This document shows, piece by piece, positions 27,501-35,267 of a stretch of DNA of 64,000 bases. This stretch comes from Streptomyces yatensis. Its GTDB lineage: Bacteria; Actinomycetota; Actinomycetes; Streptomycetales; Streptomycetaceae. Both the position numbers and the translations under genes were made by a program. The stretch is from assembly GCF_018069625.1 (NCBI RefSeq), contig NZ_CP072941.1, positions 2,542,001-2,606,000 of the forward strand, written 5' to 3'. The notes below the pieces were generated by a model. That model saw only the letters and a program-made list of their open reading frames with translations, was not told the origin of the DNA and ran no database searches. Numbering within the stretch: position 1 is the first letter of the stretch; the number at the start of each line of letters is the position of its first letter.

Positions 27501-28190
27501 ACGGTGGACTGGCTGTCGCCCGTCATCCGGCCCACCACCGCGGCCGAGTTCGGCACCTCGGAGCGCGAGGGTGACCAACTCACCGTAGCCATACCGGAGT
27601 TCTCCGACTCGGGTAACGGACACTACGGCTACGCGGGCGCGGCCAAGGACGGTGTGGACGCGGTGAAGACCAGCCTGTACGCGGACGGCACGCTGGTCGG
27701 TGAGGCGCCGTACGGTTCGGGCACCTTCCCCGTACCGGCCGCGAAAGCCGCGTACCGGCTGACGATCGACGCCCGGCGAAAGGCCGACTGGTCGGCGTAC
27801 TCGACCAGGACCACCACGCAATGGGACTTCACCTCCGCGCACACCGCTCAGGCGACGGCCCTCCCCCTGCTCTCCATCGACTACGACCTCGGCGTGGACC
27901 TGCTCGGCCAGGCCAAGGCGGGGCGAAAGTTCGGCTTCGGCCTGACCATCCGCCACCAGGAGGGCGCCGACGCCGCGAAGCTCACCGGCGCGAAGGCATG
28001 GGCGTCCTACGACGACGGCACGACCTGGAAAAAGGTCAGTCTCACCCGCTCCGGCACGGGCTACCGGGCCGCGGTCGGCCATCCCCCGCTCGGCGCCACC
28101 AACGGCTTCGTCAGCCTGCGCGTCCAGGCCGCCGACGCGGACGGCAATCGAATCGATCAAACGGTCATTCGCGCATATGGCCTGAAGTAG
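24510..28190 (+). CDS. Secreted S8 family serine peptidase (subtilase)
   Basis: 1226 residues with a signal peptide (RRLRRFLAVVGAAGVMGAMAAPVASG), a propeptide of about 170 residues and a subtilase domain. The catalytic triad is Asp220 (VAVLDTGID), His252 (GHGTHVA) and Ser428 (GTSMATPHVAG), with the oxyanion Asn348 (AAGNSG). After the catalytic domain, a PA-like insert (KAVLVGLAPDGWPDEAVINA, near residue 810) and beta-rich C-terminal domains follow. It acts outside the cell as a general protease. It is a single gene; the bet operon ends upstream. Confidence 0.93.
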   Translation: MRRLRRFLAVVGAAGVMGAMAAPVASGRPSQAAAEAPPVRTQQHTVTLITGDTVSVTTGADGKYAVEVERAPGRESAEFVTTQQDKEISVVPVDALRLMSKGRVDAGLFNITQLVKQGYDDRKTSSIPVIATYRTKAAHPTPEGARKTLALTSVDGAALSARKADAADFWADVSRDKGLRKLWLDRKVKASLDVSVPQIGAPEMWKAGYDGKGVKVAVLDTGIDATHPDVKDAVADSKSFVPDQTVKDGHGHGTHVADTIVGSGAGSDGKYKGVAPGAKLLVGKVMNDAGEGYSSWIIEGMEWAAASDAKIISMSLGGTASGPSDPLSEAVDQLSASSGALFVIAAGNSGPFDGTVETPGIADSALTVGAVDKSDKWATFSSRGPRTGDYAVKPDITAPGVNITAARAAGTAMGTPVNDLYTTSSGTSMATPHVAGAAAIVAEVHPDWTGRQIKDALASTAKTSAADDPFTQGDGRVDVPRAATQNVFGTPALSYGQYAYDADKADPKAIKYTNGTDKPVTLKLASSVGDDSLTLGSDTVTVPANGEVKALVTVDPAKAKAGRHAGYITATGDDGAGGTVKVTTAVAYEKAQKLYDLKVTLLDREGNQAPSGLYTLQELSDAGQNQFGYMRGSDSFQLPAGTYSLATWIPVLDSGGHEVATSIVGNPQFELTGDTSLTLDARRAVEIKPQTKEKDAQSQGVTTSWHRELKGGSSFGLTYSMGRWRKHIYAAPTEKVTEGFFEFYSRWRLEKTKLTASVTSPERVTLNPEYADTYTGWPVKIDGKRKVRLVSAGAGTPEDFEGLDVKGKAVLVGLAPDGWPDEAVINATKAGAAYVLVYRKTTLGLWITAVDSATIPVMSLPGEEGDKLLSLLDGQSKVTIELGGTANSPYLYDVLLPERDAIGTNLTYPLDSRTTHKVTARYHGAPKGHLGAEATHTYRPYQLFSVEQKSEVPLGTQRTEYYSADPDTRVWRTAMQDYDGGGRQWSPLRTYAPGTKETVDWLSPVIRPTTAAEFGTSEREGDQLTVAIPEFSDSGNGHYGYAGAAKDGVDAVKTSLYADGTLVGEAPYGSGTFPVPAAKAAYRLTIDARRKADWSAYSTRTTTQWDFTSAHTAQATALPLLSIDYDLGVDLLGQAKAGRKFGFGLTIRHQEGADAAKLTGAKAWASYDDGTTWKKVSLTRSGTGYRAAVGHPPLGATNGFVSLRVQAADADGNRIDQTVIRAYGLK

Positions 28191-28276
28191 GCCGAAAGCC
28201 TTCCTTTGGCGGTAACGAACAACGTCTAGCGTGCCGTTGATCGCATCGTTGCATCGACGCGCTGGAGTCGCCGCCA

Positions 28277-29311
28277 GTGGACAGCAGAGCATCCTTATCC
28301 GCATCCGCATCCGCATCCGCATCCGACAAGACCCCTGCCCCGAGCCCGAGTCCCTGGGCCGCGGCAGGGGTCTCCGACTTCGACGAGACGCTGTACCACG
28401 CGATTCTCCATCAGCCCGACGCGGGCATCGCCGTCTGGTCACGGCTGATCGGCGCGTCCCCGGCGCGCGTCCGCCGCGCCTGCGCCCGGCTGCTCCGCCT
28501 CGGCCTGATCCAGGCGCCCGACTCCACCGGAGGTCTGCGGCCCGTGGACCCCCGCATCGCCGTACGGGCGCTCATCCGCAAGCGCGAAAGCGAATCCGAA
28601 CAGCTGGCCGCCACCGCGGACGAGCTGACCAAGGTCTACGCCGCCGGGCTGCTGCGCGTCGAACCCTCCTCGCTCATCGAGGTGGTGTGCGGCGAAAGCG
28701 CCAACGCCGCACGGCTGGAGGAGCTGTACGCCCGCGCCGAACACGAGGTCTGCCTCTTCGACTCCCCGCCCTATCTCGCCCCGCGCACCCCGCAGTTGGT
28801 CCTCCAGGGCGAACTGCTGCACCGAGGCGTCGCCTACCGCACCCTGTACTCCGCCACCTCGCTGGAGTCCCCCGACCTGCTGGCGTACGCGGAGGGCATG
28901 GTCGCGCTCGGCGAACAGGCCCGCGTACTGCCGACCGTCCCCATGAAGCTGCTGGTGGTCGACGGCCATACCGCGATGCTGCCGCTGACCAGCTCGGACG
29001 TCGGTCCGGGCTACTCCGCGGTGATCGTGCGGCACTCCGCCCTGACCGACGCCCTGCGCACGCTCTTCGAGACGCTCTGGCAGCAGGGGACCCCGCTGGG
29101 CCGGGTGCCGGACGACGACGAGGAGCTGAGCGCGGCGGACCGCCGGCTGGTCGGCCTGCTCGCGGCGGGCATGAAGGACGAGGCCATCGCCCGCCACCTG
29201 GGGGTGAGTCTGCGCACCCTGCGCCGCCGGGTCAGCGACCTTCAACTCCGGCTGGCCGCCACCGGCCGCTTCCAGGCCGGTGTGCGCGCCGCCCACCGTG
29301 GCTGGGCCTGA
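28277..29311 (+). CDS. TrmB-like/LuxR-type transcriptional regulator
   Basis: 344 residues from GTG 28277. The N-terminal region (about 30-85) is a TrmB-like winged helix (DETLYHAILHQPDAGIAVWSRLIG then RVRRACARLLRLGLI). The C-terminal part (about 275-330) is a LuxR-type helix-turn-helix (LSAADRRLVGLLAAGMKDEAIARHLGVSLRTLRRRV). The middle resembles the phospholipase-D-like effector region of TrmB regulators. Residues 8-16 are an SASASASAS run encoded by a 6-bp repeat. It begins 86 bases after the subtilase stop, so a role in regulating the protease is possible but unproven. Confidence 0.83.
   Translation: MDSRASLSASASASASDKTPAPSPSPWAAAGVSDFDETLYHAILHQPDAGIAVWSRLIGASPARVRRACARLLRLGLIQAPDSTGGLRPVDPRIAVRALIRKRESESEQLAATADELTKVYAAGLLRVEPSSLIEVVCGESANAARLEELYARAEHEVCLFDSPPYLAPRTPQLVLQGELLHRGVAYRTLYSATSLESPDLLAYAEGMVALGEQARVLPTVPMKLLVVDGHTAMLPLTSSDVGPGYSAVIVRHSALTDALRTLFETLWQQGTPLGRVPDDDEELSAADRRLVGLLAAGMKDEAIARHLGVSLRTLRRRVSDLQLRLAATGRFQAGVRAAHRGWA
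28298..28324. repeat. Hexanucleotide microsatellite TCC(GCATCC)4
   Basis: Four and a half copies of GCATCC near the start of the TrmB/LuxR-type gene encode alternating Ser-Ala. The unit is six bases, so slippage would change the length of the N-terminal linker without breaking the frame. Confidence 0.9.
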
Positions 29312-29441
29312 AAACCGGCCGGGGCGACCGGAGCTGAAGCCCGCCGCGGCTGTTGGGCCCGGACCCACCGCGGCGGCTGGGCCGGGGCCCACCGGGGCGG
29401 CTGGACCCCGGGCCCGCCGGGGCCGGGCCCGAACGAGCCGT

Positions 29442-30236
29442 CTACGGGCGCCACCGCGGGCCCGTGCCGGTCTCCCTCGGCACGACCGCCTCGATCTTCG
29501 CCCGGATCTCCCGCATCACCTCGACGATCCGCTCCTCCCGCCCCTCCGTCAGCCGGGCCGTCGGCACGGAGCAGCTGATCGCGTCCACCGCCGGGATGTC
29601 GTACCGCAGCGCGAACCCGAACCCCACGATGCCCACGACCCCCTCCTCCCGGTCGACCGCGTGGCCCCGCTCCCGCACCCGCGCCAGATCGGCGAGGAGC
29701 GCGGTGCGGGTGCGGTGGGTGTTGGGCGTCATCGGCGTCAACTCCTCACCTTTCAGAGGGAGTTCGCCGTCGATCCGCTCGGCGAGCAGCGCCTTCCCCA
29801 GCGCCCCCACATGGGCCGGGAGCCGCCGCCCGACCCGGCTGAACGGGCGCAGGTACTCATGCGATTCACGCGTGGCGAGGTAGACGACATCGCCGCCGTC
29901 CAGCCGGGCGAGGTGAATGGTCTCGCCCAGCCCGTCGGACGCCTCGTCCAGATACGGCCGCGCCGCCCGCACCCGGGGATCGGTGTCCAGGTAGCTGGTG
30001 CCGGTGAGCAGCGCCCGGATGCCGATCCCGTACAGCGAGCCGGTGACATCGGTACGCACCCAGCCGCGGTCGATCAGGGTCTTGAGGAGGGCGTACATAC
30101 TGCTGCGCGGGACACCCAGCTCCTCGGCGAGCTCGCGCAGCCTGGCCGGCTGGTCGCCGCGCGCGGCGAGCAGCTCCAGCAGTTCCACGGTGCGGCCCGC
30201 GGACTTCACCTCGCGCACCCCACCGGTTTCCGCCAT
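29442..30236 (-). CDS. IclR family transcriptional regulator
   Basis: 264 residues from ATG 30236. It has an N-terminal winged helix (VKSAGRTVELLELLAARGDQPARLRELAEELGVPRSSMYALLKTL, residues 11-55) and the IclR effector domain (GETIHLARLDGGDVVYLATRES, LPAHVGALGKALLA, VGIVGFGFALRYDIPAVDAISCSVP). The ligand is unknown. It is divergent from the two-module esterase gene, and the intergenic region contains an inverted repeat that could be its operator. Upstream of its stop, 29330-29440 is a GC-rich low-complexity tract. Confidence 0.92.
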   Translation of the reverse strand: MAETGGVREVKSAGRTVELLELLAARGDQPARLRELAEELGVPRSSMYALLKTLIDRGWVRTDVTGSLYGIGIRALLTGTSYLDTDPRVRAARPYLDEASDGLGETIHLARLDGGDVVYLATRESHEYLRPFSRVGRRLPAHVGALGKALLAERIDGELPLKGEELTPMTPNTHRTRTALLADLARVRERGHAVDREEGVVGIVGFGFALRYDIPAVDAISCSVPTARLTEGREERIVEVMREIRAKIEAVVPRETGTGPRWRP

Positions 30237-30269
30237 GGCGCACATCGTAACCGTGGCCGCACACCTTGA

Positions 30270-30287
30270 CGTTGAACCGATTCAACG
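30270..30287. promoter_or_regulatory. 7-4-7 palindrome between iclR-type gene and esterase
   Basis: CGTTGAA CCGA TTCAACG is a perfect inverted repeat midway between the divergent IclR gene and the esterase gene. Its size and AT-centred TTGAA/TTCAA arms suit an IclR dimer. It probably serves both promoters. The protein that binds is an inference from position. Confidence 0.55.
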
Positions 30288-30311
30288 CTTCTATCGTGAG
30301 GCGACCAAGAT

Positions 30312-30325
30312 TGGGAGCGCTCCCA
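30312..30325. promoter_or_regulatory. CebR-type operator (TGGGAGCGCTCCCA)
   Basis: This 14-base perfect palindrome is identical to the CebR box known in Streptomyces, where the LacI-family repressor CebR controls cellobiose uptake and cellulase genes and is released by cellobiose or cellotriose. It lies 34 bp before the esterase start codon, where a repressor would block transcription or early elongation. Confidence 0.85.
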
Positions 30326-30359
30326 GACCCGCCCCCGCACCCTCCCCGAGAGGACCCCC

Positions 30360-32330
30360 ATGCCATCGATCCCGCACGTCTTACGCAGACTTTTGCTGGT
30401 TGTCATGACCGCGTCGCTTTGTGCGGTGGGGCTGAGCATCAGCACCACCGCACGGGCAGCGGCCCTGGGGAACGGCTCGGTGACCGACCCCAACATCGCC
30501 TACACCGGCCGCTGGGACCTCGGCTCCGCCACCGCCGCCGTCCCCAACTGGACCGGCGGCTACCTCCAGACGGCGTTCACCGGCACCACGGTGAAGATCA
30601 AGGCCCGGGAGGCGGTGAACTTCTACGCCAGCGTCGACGGCGGCGCCGATGTCTTCTACGCGGGCGTCAGGGGCACCGTCAATCTCACCCCGACGCCACT
30701 CCCCCAGGGCAACCACACCCTCCGTGTCTCTTACCGCTCCGGTGACACCGTCTTCCAGGGCCTGGTCCTCGACTCGGGCGCGGGCACGGTGGCCCCCCGC
30801 GTCCCGTCCGGGCTCATCGAGTTCGTGGGCGACTCCATCACCGCGGGCGCCCTCACCGACCGGCTGGCGCTGGACTCGTACGGCTGGAAGACCGGCGAAC
30901 AGCTCGGCATGCGGCACACCCAGATCGCCCGCTCGGGCTACTGCCTGGTCGGCAAGGGCGGCTGTGTGGGCCTCGTCTCCCAATTCTTCAAGACGGCCTC
31001 CACCGGCGACCAGAACTGGGACTTCTCCCGCTACCAGGCGAGCGCGGTGGTCATCAACCTGGGCACCAACGACATCGGGCACGGCGTCACCGGGGCCGAG
31101 TTCCAGTCGGCGTACACCGCCCTCCTGCGCGACATCCGCGCGAAGTACCCGAACGCGGCCCTCTTCGCCGTCCAGACCCTCAAGAAGCGCTACGTGGCGG
31201 AGACCAAGGCGGCCGTGAGCGCGCGCAACGGCGCGGGGGACGCGAAGGTGTCCTACGTCGACACCAGCGGCTGGCTCACCGACGGCACGGACTACGAGGA
31301 CGGCAACGGCCACCCCAACGAGGCGGGCCACACCAAGTTCGCGAACCGACTGGCCCCGGTCATCGCCGCGAAACTCGGCTCCGCCCCCCTCAAGGCCGCC
31401 GCTCCCGGCCGGCCGGGCGACCCCCACATCACGTTCAGCGGCCGCTGGGACACCAAGAGCTCCACCAGCGCCTACACCCCCTACTGGGCGGGCGCCTACT
31501 TCCGCACCGGCTTCACCGGCCGCACGGTAAAGCTCGAGCAGCGGGGTGCGATCGACCTGTGGGCCAGCATCGACGGCGGCCCGGCCACCTTCTACGACGA
31601 GGCCAAGGGCACGGTGAACCTCACCCCCACCCCGCTCGCCGCCGGAAACCACACGCTTCAGGTCAACTACCAGGTGATCGCGGGCAGTTACCACGGAGAC
31701 GCGGTCTTCCAGGGCCTGACCCTCGACAGCGGCGCCACCACCTTCACCCCACCGGCCCCGAAGAAGCTGATCGAATTCGTCGGCGACTCCATCACCGTCG
31801 GCACCACCACCTCGCAGAACGCCCGCACCGCCTACGGCTGGCTCATCGGCGAACGGCTCGGCGCCGACCACACCCAGATCGCCCAGGGCGGCGCCGCGCT
31901 CGTCGACACCGCCGACGACCGGATGAGCCTGGAGCAGCAGTTCACCAAGCTGAACCCGAACGCCGCCACGCCCGACTGGGACTTCTCCCACTACCAGGCG
32001 CATGCCGTCGTCATCAACCTGGGCACCAACGATGTGGGGCGCGGCGTGAGCTCGGCGCAGTTCCAGGCCTCGTACACCAGCCTGCTCCGTAAGGTCCGCA
32101 CCGCCTACCCGAACGCCTGGATCTTCGCCCTGCGCACCTTCAGCGGCCGCTTCGGCACCGAGACCAAGGCCGCCGTCACCGCCTTCGGCGACGCGAGGTC
32201 GTCCTCCATCGACACCACCGGCTGGCTCGCCCCCGACGATCTCTCGGACTCGGTCCACCCCAACGACAAGGGCCACCGCACCATCACCGACCGCCTGGCG
32301 CCGGTCATCTCTGCCAAGCTCCAGGCATGA
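30360..32330 (+). CDS. Secreted SGNH esterase with two CE2-like modules
   Basis: 656 residues with a signal peptide (LLLVVMTASLCAVGLSISTTARA). It is an internal tandem duplication. Module 1 (about 36-340) has a beta-sandwich (YTGRWDLG, FYASVDGG, GNHTLRV) followed by an SGNH hydrolase with Ser159 (FVGDSITAG), GTND at 235 and His318 (GHPNEAGH). Module 2 (about 350-656) repeats the order, with Ser477 (FVGDSITVG), GTND at 555 and His633 (SVHPNDKGH). The jelly-roll plus SGNH order is that of carbohydrate esterase family 2, which removes acetyl groups from plant polysaccharides. Both catalytic sites look intact. A CebR box precedes the gene. Confidence 0.85.
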   Translation: MPSIPHVLRRLLLVVMTASLCAVGLSISTTARAAALGNGSVTDPNIAYTGRWDLGSATAAVPNWTGGYLQTAFTGTTVKIKAREAVNFYASVDGGADVFYAGVRGTVNLTPTPLPQGNHTLRVSYRSGDTVFQGLVLDSGAGTVAPRVPSGLIEFVGDSITAGALTDRLALDSYGWKTGEQLGMRHTQIARSGYCLVGKGGCVGLVSQFFKTASTGDQNWDFSRYQASAVVINLGTNDIGHGVTGAEFQSAYTALLRDIRAKYPNAALFAVQTLKKRYVAETKAAVSARNGAGDAKVSYVDTSGWLTDGTDYEDGNGHPNEAGHTKFANRLAPVIAAKLGSAPLKAAAPGRPGDPHITFSGRWDTKSSTSAYTPYWAGAYFRTGFTGRTVKLEQRGAIDLWASIDGGPATFYDEAKGTVNLTPTPLAAGNHTLQVNYQVIAGSYHGDAVFQGLTLDSGATTFTPPAPKKLIEFVGDSITVGTTTSQNARTAYGWLIGERLGADHTQIAQGGAALVDTADDRMSLEQQFTKLNPNAATPDWDFSHYQAHAVVINLGTNDVGRGVSSAQFQASYTSLLRKVRTAYPNAWIFALRTFSGRFGTETKAAVTAFGDARSSSIDTTGWLAPDDLSDSVHPNDKGHRTITDRLAPVISAKLQA

Positions 32331-32770
32331 CCACGCCTCATTCCGTCGACCATGACCTCATCCAGGCCGCGACCCGCGTGGCGGCCGCGCGCAGCCGCGG
32401 CGACGACCACACCGTGGCGGCGGCGGCCCGCGACCGGGACGGGCGCATCATCACCGCGATGAACGCGTACCACTTCACCGGCGGCCCCTGCGCCGAGCTC
32501 GTCGTCATCGGCGCGGCGGCCGCCCAGGGCGCGTACGACCTGGTGACCATGGTCGCCGTGGGCGACCGCGGCCGCGGGGTGATCCCTCCCTGCGGCCGCT
32601 GTCGCCAGGTGATGCTCGACTACTTCCCGGACCTGCGCGTCATCGTCGGCGCGGGCGAGCGCCCGCGCGCCGTCCCCGTCGCCGAGCTGCTCCCCGAGAG
32701 CTACCGCTGGCAGGACCACCAGGAGCACGACGACCAGCAGGAGTACGACGGCCGGACCACCACGCCGTGA
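32327..32770 (+). CDS. Cytidine deaminase family protein, blasticidin-S deaminase-like
   Basis: 147 residues, starting inside the esterase stop (ATGA). It has the zinc site of the deaminase fold: Cys55 and Glu57 in GGPCAELVV, and Cys89 and Cys92 in PPCGRCRQVM. The surrounding sequence (NAYHFTGGPCAELVV, PCGRCRQVMLDYFPD, VAELLPESYRW) is much closer to fungal blasticidin-S deaminase than to ordinary cytidine deaminases, which have different flanks. It may therefore deaminate a cytosine-nucleoside antibiotic or act in general nucleoside salvage. Coupling to an esterase gene is odd and suggests a chance operon. Confidence 0.83.
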   Translation: MTTPHSVDHDLIQAATRVAAARSRGDDHTVAAAARDRDGRIITAMNAYHFTGGPCAELVVIGAAAAQGAYDLVTMVAVGDRGRGVIPPCGRCRQVMLDYFPDLRVIVGAGERPRAVPVAELLPESYRWQDHQEHDDQQEYDGRTTTP

Positions 32771-32865
32771 CCGCGTCCCGCGTCTACCGCAGGTGAGCCG
32801 CCGCGACCCACGGTGACCAGCCATTCGTCCCGTTTGGACGCCGGAGGGGGCGGTACTCGGGAGCC

Positions 32866-33831
32866 ATGGTTCGATGGGGATACACGATGATGACCGAGCA
32901 GGCCGGACCACGTCAGCTCGTCGACGACGTGGTCCGGGCCGAACAGGTCGGGTTCGACTTCTCGGTGACCTCCGACCACTACTTCCCGTGGCTGGACTCG
33001 CAGGGGCACGCCCCGTACGCCTGGAGCGTGCTGGGCGCCGCCGCGCAGGCCACCTCCTCGATCCCGCTGACGACGTATGTCACCTGCCCTACCGTGCGCT
33101 ATCACCCGACGGTGGTCGCCCAGAAGGCGGCGACGCTGCAGTTGCTGTCCGAGGGGCGGTTCCGGCTGGGGCTCGGGTCCGGTGAGAACCTGAACGAGCA
33201 TGTGATCGGGCAGGGCTGGCCGTCGGCCGATGTGCGCCACGAGATGCTGGAAGAGGCGATCGAGATCATCCGGGCGCTGTTCGGCGGTGGCTATGTCACC
33301 CACCACGGCACCCACTACGACGTCGATTCGGCGAAGCTGTGGGATCTGCCGGACCAGCCGCCGCCCATCGGCGTGGCCGTCTCCGGGCCGCAGTCGTGCC
33401 GGCTGGCCGGGCGGCTGGCCGACATCCTGATCGCCACGGAGCCCAAGCCAGAGCTGGTGGCGGACTTCGAGCGCAACGGTGGTGGCGGGAAGCCCCGGAT
33501 CGGCCAGATCCCGGTCTGTTACGACCCCGACCGGGACGCGGCCATCGCGCGCGCCCATGACCAGTTCCGCTGGTTCGGGAGCGGCTGGAAGGTCAACTCG
33601 GAGCTGCCGGGGCCCGCCTCCTTCGCGGGCGCCACCCAGTTCGTCCGGCCCGAGGACGTGGCCGCGTCCATTCCGTGCGGCGATGACGTCGAGGAGTTCA
33701 CGGAGCTGATCCGGCCCTTCGTGGACGCGGGGTTCACGGATGTCGCCCTCGTCCAGATCGGCGGTGACCACCAGCGGCCGTTCCTGGACTGGGCCGAGAA
33801 GCGGCTGCTGCCCGCGCTCAGGGAGCTGTAG
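32866..33831 (+). CDS. LLM-class F420-type oxidoreductase
   Basis: 321 residues from ATG 32866, with GGGAG upstream. It is a luciferase-like TIM-barrel protein of the type containing MVRWGYTMMTEQAGP, FDFSVTSDHYFPWLDSQGHAPYAWSVLGA and RFRLGLGSGENLNEHV, which is the F420-dependent glucose-6-phosphate-dehydrogenase-like branch. It would use F420 (or FMN) for hydride transfer; the substrate is not known. Its 3' end overlaps the end of the convergent LysR gene by 14 bases. Confidence 0.87.
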   Translation: MVRWGYTMMTEQAGPRQLVDDVVRAEQVGFDFSVTSDHYFPWLDSQGHAPYAWSVLGAAAQATSSIPLTTYVTCPTVRYHPTVVAQKAATLQLLSEGRFRLGLGSGENLNEHVIGQGWPSADVRHEMLEEAIEIIRALFGGGYVTHHGTHYDVDSAKLWDLPDQPPPIGVAVSGPQSCRLAGRLADILIATEPKPELVADFERNGGGGKPRIGQIPVCYDPDRDAAIARAHDQFRWFGSGWKVNSELPGPASFAGATQFVRPEDVAASIPCGDDVEEFTELIRPFVDAGFTDVALVQIGGDHQRPFLDWAEKRLLPALREL

Positions 33832-34750
33832 CCCAGGGAGTTCGAGGAGTGTCCGCGCGCCGTACGAAGAGCTGGTGCAGATCGCGTACGGCGCGCGGGA
33901 CGGAGCCCGAGCGGCGGCGCTGGATCACCAGCAGCACCTCGGTGGCCTCGCCGTCCTCCGCGAGCGGCCGGTGGGTGATCGCGCCACCGCGCTCCAGGGG
34001 GTCGCCGATGACGCTGAAGTCGGGGAGCACGGTGACACCCAGCCCCTCGGCCACCATCAGCTTGCCCATCTCGGCCCCGTCGGTGGAGTACGAGAAGGAC
34101 GGGGTGCGCCCGGCCAGCAGCCGGTGGATGAAGCGGTGCATGAGATAGCCGGAGCGCATGACGATCAGCGGTTCGCGCCCGTCCACCAGGTCCGCCGCGC
34201 TCACTGTCGGCCGGGCGGCCAGCGGGCTGTCGGGGCGCAGACAGACCACCGGGCGGCCGCGGAGCAGCTCGGTGGTCTCGAGGTCCGGCGGGACGTCGTC
34301 CCCCCGGAGGTAGTTGACCAGGCCCAGGTCGACGCTGCCCTCCAGCAGCGCCCGGTGGATCTCGGTCTGCTGCGCGCCGACCACCTCGACCTGGGTGACC
34401 GGGTGGGTGGCGCGGAACTCCCGGACGGCCGGGATCAGCAGTGGGACGGTCGCGGTGTTGACGGTGCCCAGCCGGATCATCCGGCTGACCCGGTGCTGGT
34501 CGCCGGCGGCGCCGCGCAGCCGGTCGACGGCCTCGATGACGGTGGCGATATGCGGCAGCAACTCCCGTCCCTCGGCGCTGATCGTGGCGCCGGAGCGTTT
34601 GCGCTCCAGCAGATCCACGCCGAGTTCGCGTTCCAGATTGCGCACGGTCTCGCTCAGCGCCGGCTGGGACAGATGCAGTTCCTCGGCGGCGCGGCGCAGT
34701 GAGCCGAGGCGGGTGACCGCGGCGATGTATTCGAGCTGTTCAATTCGCAC
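33818..34750 (-). CDS. LysR-type transcriptional regulator
   Basis: 310 residues from GTG 34750 (an alternative GTG is at 34801). It has an N-terminal HTH (IEQLEYIAAVTRLGSLRRAAEELHLSQPALSETVRNLERELG) and a typical co-inducer domain. It is convergent with the F420-type oxidoreductase gene and divergent from the sulfur operon leader 200 bases away, so it may regulate the sulfur genes in the manner of CysB/SsuR-like proteins. That role is an inference. Confidence 0.87.
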   Translation of the reverse strand: MRIEQLEYIAAVTRLGSLRRAAEELHLSQPALSETVRNLERELGVDLLERKRSGATISAEGRELLPHIATVIEAVDRLRGAAGDQHRVSRMIRLGTVNTATVPLLIPAVREFRATHPVTQVEVVGAQQTEIHRALLEGSVDLGLVNYLRGDDVPPDLETTELLRGRPVVCLRPDSPLAARPTVSAADLVDGREPLIVMRSGYLMHRFIHRLLAGRTPSFSYSTDGAEMGKLMVAEGLGVTVLPDFSVIGDPLERGGAITHRPLAEDGEATEVLLVIQRRRSGSVPRAVRDLHQLFVRRADTPRTPWATAP

Positions 34751-34919
34751 ACGGCGCACGATGCCCGCCCGGTGCGCCCGCTTCAAGGGGATCCCTATCA
34801 CGGTCTCATGAATACCGACTCACTCCCCGGCCCGCGTCCCGGGTAATCTCGAAGCGGGCGCCGCGGAATTCCGCGGCCCGGCCCATGCGTCCGGGATATG
34901 GAATGGACCCCGGGCCTTC

Positions 34920-34949
34920 TTGACCGGCAGGACTTCCCCCTGGTTGGAT
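34920..34949 (+). promoter_or_regulatory. Promoter of the sulfur operon leader
   Basis: TTGACC (34920-34925), an 18-base spacer and TTGGAT (34944-34949) fit a housekeeping sigma promoter. The leader peptide ATG starts only eight bases after the -10 box, so its mRNA would have almost no 5' untranslated part. This is read directly from spacing; transcription start has not been measured. Confidence 0.55.
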
Positions 34950-34956
34950 CGGTGAC

Positions 34957-35037
34957 ATGAAGCGACAGGACCTCACGCGGCGACGCCACGTCGACCTCGC
35001 GCGTGTCTCCAGCGCGTCCTGTTGCTGTCGGGCTTGA
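34957..35037 (+). CDS. Cysteine-rich leader peptide of the sulfur operon
   Basis: A 26-codon frame reads MKRQDLTRRRHVDLARVSSA then SCCCRA and a stop. It matches the short actinobacterial leader peptides with RRHVDL and a terminal run of cysteines that precede sulfur-assimilation genes. Three consecutive Cys codons near the end suit ribosome stalling when cysteine is scarce, which would expose or hide downstream regulatory RNA. The next gene, sfnG, begins 230 bases later. It is absent from standard gene calls because of its length. Confidence 0.8.
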   Translation: MKRQDLTRRRHVDLARVSSASCCCRA

Positions 35038-35267
35038 CCTGACGTCGGGTCCGAGCGGGCCCTGAGGGATCGCCTCCGCTTCGCTCCCCGCCGCCTCCCA
35101 TGATCGGGAAAGGCTTTTAGCCGCCGCCACCGAGAAAACGCGGCCGCGCTGCCCGGCCTTTGCGCATTCGCGCTGCCCGGTCTTTCCGCGCCCCGCCCCG
35201 GATGAATTCCGCTCGACGCCGGGGCGCCGATTCGCCATGCCCGTATTCGTTCCACCGGGAGTTCCCC
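35038..35267. other. Untranslated leader between Cys peptide and sfnG
   Basis: About 230 bases that should hold the attenuation structure. I see GC-rich segments able to pair locally (for example around 35050-35090) and a short direct repeat GCGCTGCCCGGYCTTT (about 35145-35190). I cannot fold the region reliably, so no specific terminator is claimed. Confidence 0.4.

Noticed and set aside
25044..28442. A 1132-codon frame antisense to the subtilase
   Set aside because: The subtilase triad and signal peptide are clear on the other strand; the antisense frame has Arg/Gly/Val-rich composition typical of shadows.
32866..34750. Operon-like pairing of the F420-type oxidoreductase with the LysR gene
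   Set aside because: The two genes converge and overlap only at their 3' ends, so they are not co-transcribed.
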